A stretch of DNA of 41,125 nt from the NCBI GenBank assembly GCA_002505775.1, contig DAVY01000007.1:81857-122981 (forward strand). The letters are read 5' to 3'. Below the pieces are notes generated by a model. That model saw only the letters and a program-made list of their open reading frames with translations. It did no database searches and had not been told where the DNA came from. This DNA comes from Euryarchaeota archaeon UBA130 (GTDB lineage Archaea > Thermoplasmatota > Poseidoniia > Poseidoniales > Thalassarchaeaceae). This document shows positions 40,943 to 41,125 of this stretch, piece after piece; positions within the stretch are counted from its first letter, which is position 1, and every line of letters begins with the position of its first letter. A program made the position numbers and the translations under genes.

Positions 40943-41125
40943 ATGACACAGGGGGCGCTGCTAGAGGCGAGTAACCTCAGTGTGACCAGAGGAGCTCAGA
41001 TAGTCTTAGAAAATCTGGACATCCAAATCAACAAGGGAGATGTAGTGTGTCTGACTGGAGAAAATGGCTCCGGGAAGACAACTCTTATTGAATCTCTGAT
41101 CGGAATTCTTCCTATCAATTCAGGC
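40943..41125 (+). CDS. ABC transporter ATP-binding protein, 3'-truncated by the window edge
   Basis: The 61 codons present encode an ABC ATPase start: LLEASNLSVTRGAQIVLENL, then a strand pair, then Walker A GENGSGKTT followed by LIESLIGILPINSG. Signature and Walker B motifs lie beyond the window. The start ATG is 40943, and no in-frame ATG or GTG is nearby upstream. A CcmA-like haem exporter ATPase is possible because of the short N-terminus and ENGSGKTTL context, but many families share this. It diverges from the rhomboid gene across a 53-bp gap. Confidence 0.85.
   Translation, partial: MTQGALLEASNLSVTRGAQIVLENLDIQINKGDVVCLTGENGSGKTTLIESLIGILPINSG

Noticed and set aside
1..41125. CRISPR arrays, insertion sequences, integrases or phage modules
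   Set aside because: No regularly spaced direct repeats, transposase, integrase or structural phage genes were seen on either strand.

Overview
The window reads as a chromosomal segment of a marine Thermoplasmatota archaeon, most likely Marine Group II (Candidatus Poseidoniales) or a close relative. The information-processing genes are archaeal: Orc1/Cdc6, aIF2-gamma, eS6, archaeal uL16 (L10e), Dph2, an archaeal-type hypoxanthine phosphoribosyltransferase and DUF357. They sit beside bacterial-type acquisitions: GyrA/GyrB, class II HMG-CoA reductase and a DUF4105/Lnb-like protein. Several very large secreted, membrane-anchored hydrolases are also present, as known for peptide-degrading marine Group II archaea. 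Assignment is from gene content only; no search was run.

Layout. 1-3275: a small membrane protein, a mitochondrial-type citrate synthase, and class II HMG-CoA reductase. 3276-3587: an A+T-rich divergent gap with repeated AAAGCGTTAA boxes. 3588-5731: a degenerate AAA+/winged-helix protein and DUF357. 5728-9132: a leftward archaeal core cluster (Orc1/Cdc6, eS6, aIF2-gamma, PIN protein). 9187-14530: leftward genes for Dph2, Hpt, uL16, an EamA permease, AroA and a DUF4105 protein. Then tRNA-Ser(GCU) and the gyrB-gyrA operon to 19363. 19661-28708: AroD, a giant PKD metalloprotease with a membrane-anchored partner, glutaminyl cyclotransferase, a carboxypeptidase-regulatory-like membrane protein, and a thymidylate kinase with an unknown C-terminal domain. 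28693-30468: two membrane proteins, one DUF2085. 30465-34362: the sufCBD operon with a divergent NifU-type gene. 34333-40889: rhomboid, a 1.6 kb-codon subtilase and Maf in one leftward run. The right edge cuts an ABC transporter ATPase.

How the genes work together. Secreted proteases (M30-like, S8) plus glutaminyl cyclotransferase and rhomboid suggest surface protein degradation and surface-protein maturation. SufBCD with the NifU-like protein would supply Fe-S clusters, including to Dph2. AroD and AroA are two shikimate-pathway steps. HMG-CoA reductase feeds isoprenoid lipids.

The genome is compact. All six convergent gene pairs overlap at their 3' ends, three of them by exactly 4 bp sharing stop codons, so the two ~300-bp gaps (3276-3587 and 19364-19660) stand out. 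The most interesting unexplained signals are the iteron-like gap next to the degenerate AAA+ gene, and perfect inverted repeats with 3-nt spacers placed directly at the start codons of gyrB, the metalloprotease and the subtilase. No CRISPR array, insertion sequence or prophage was seen.
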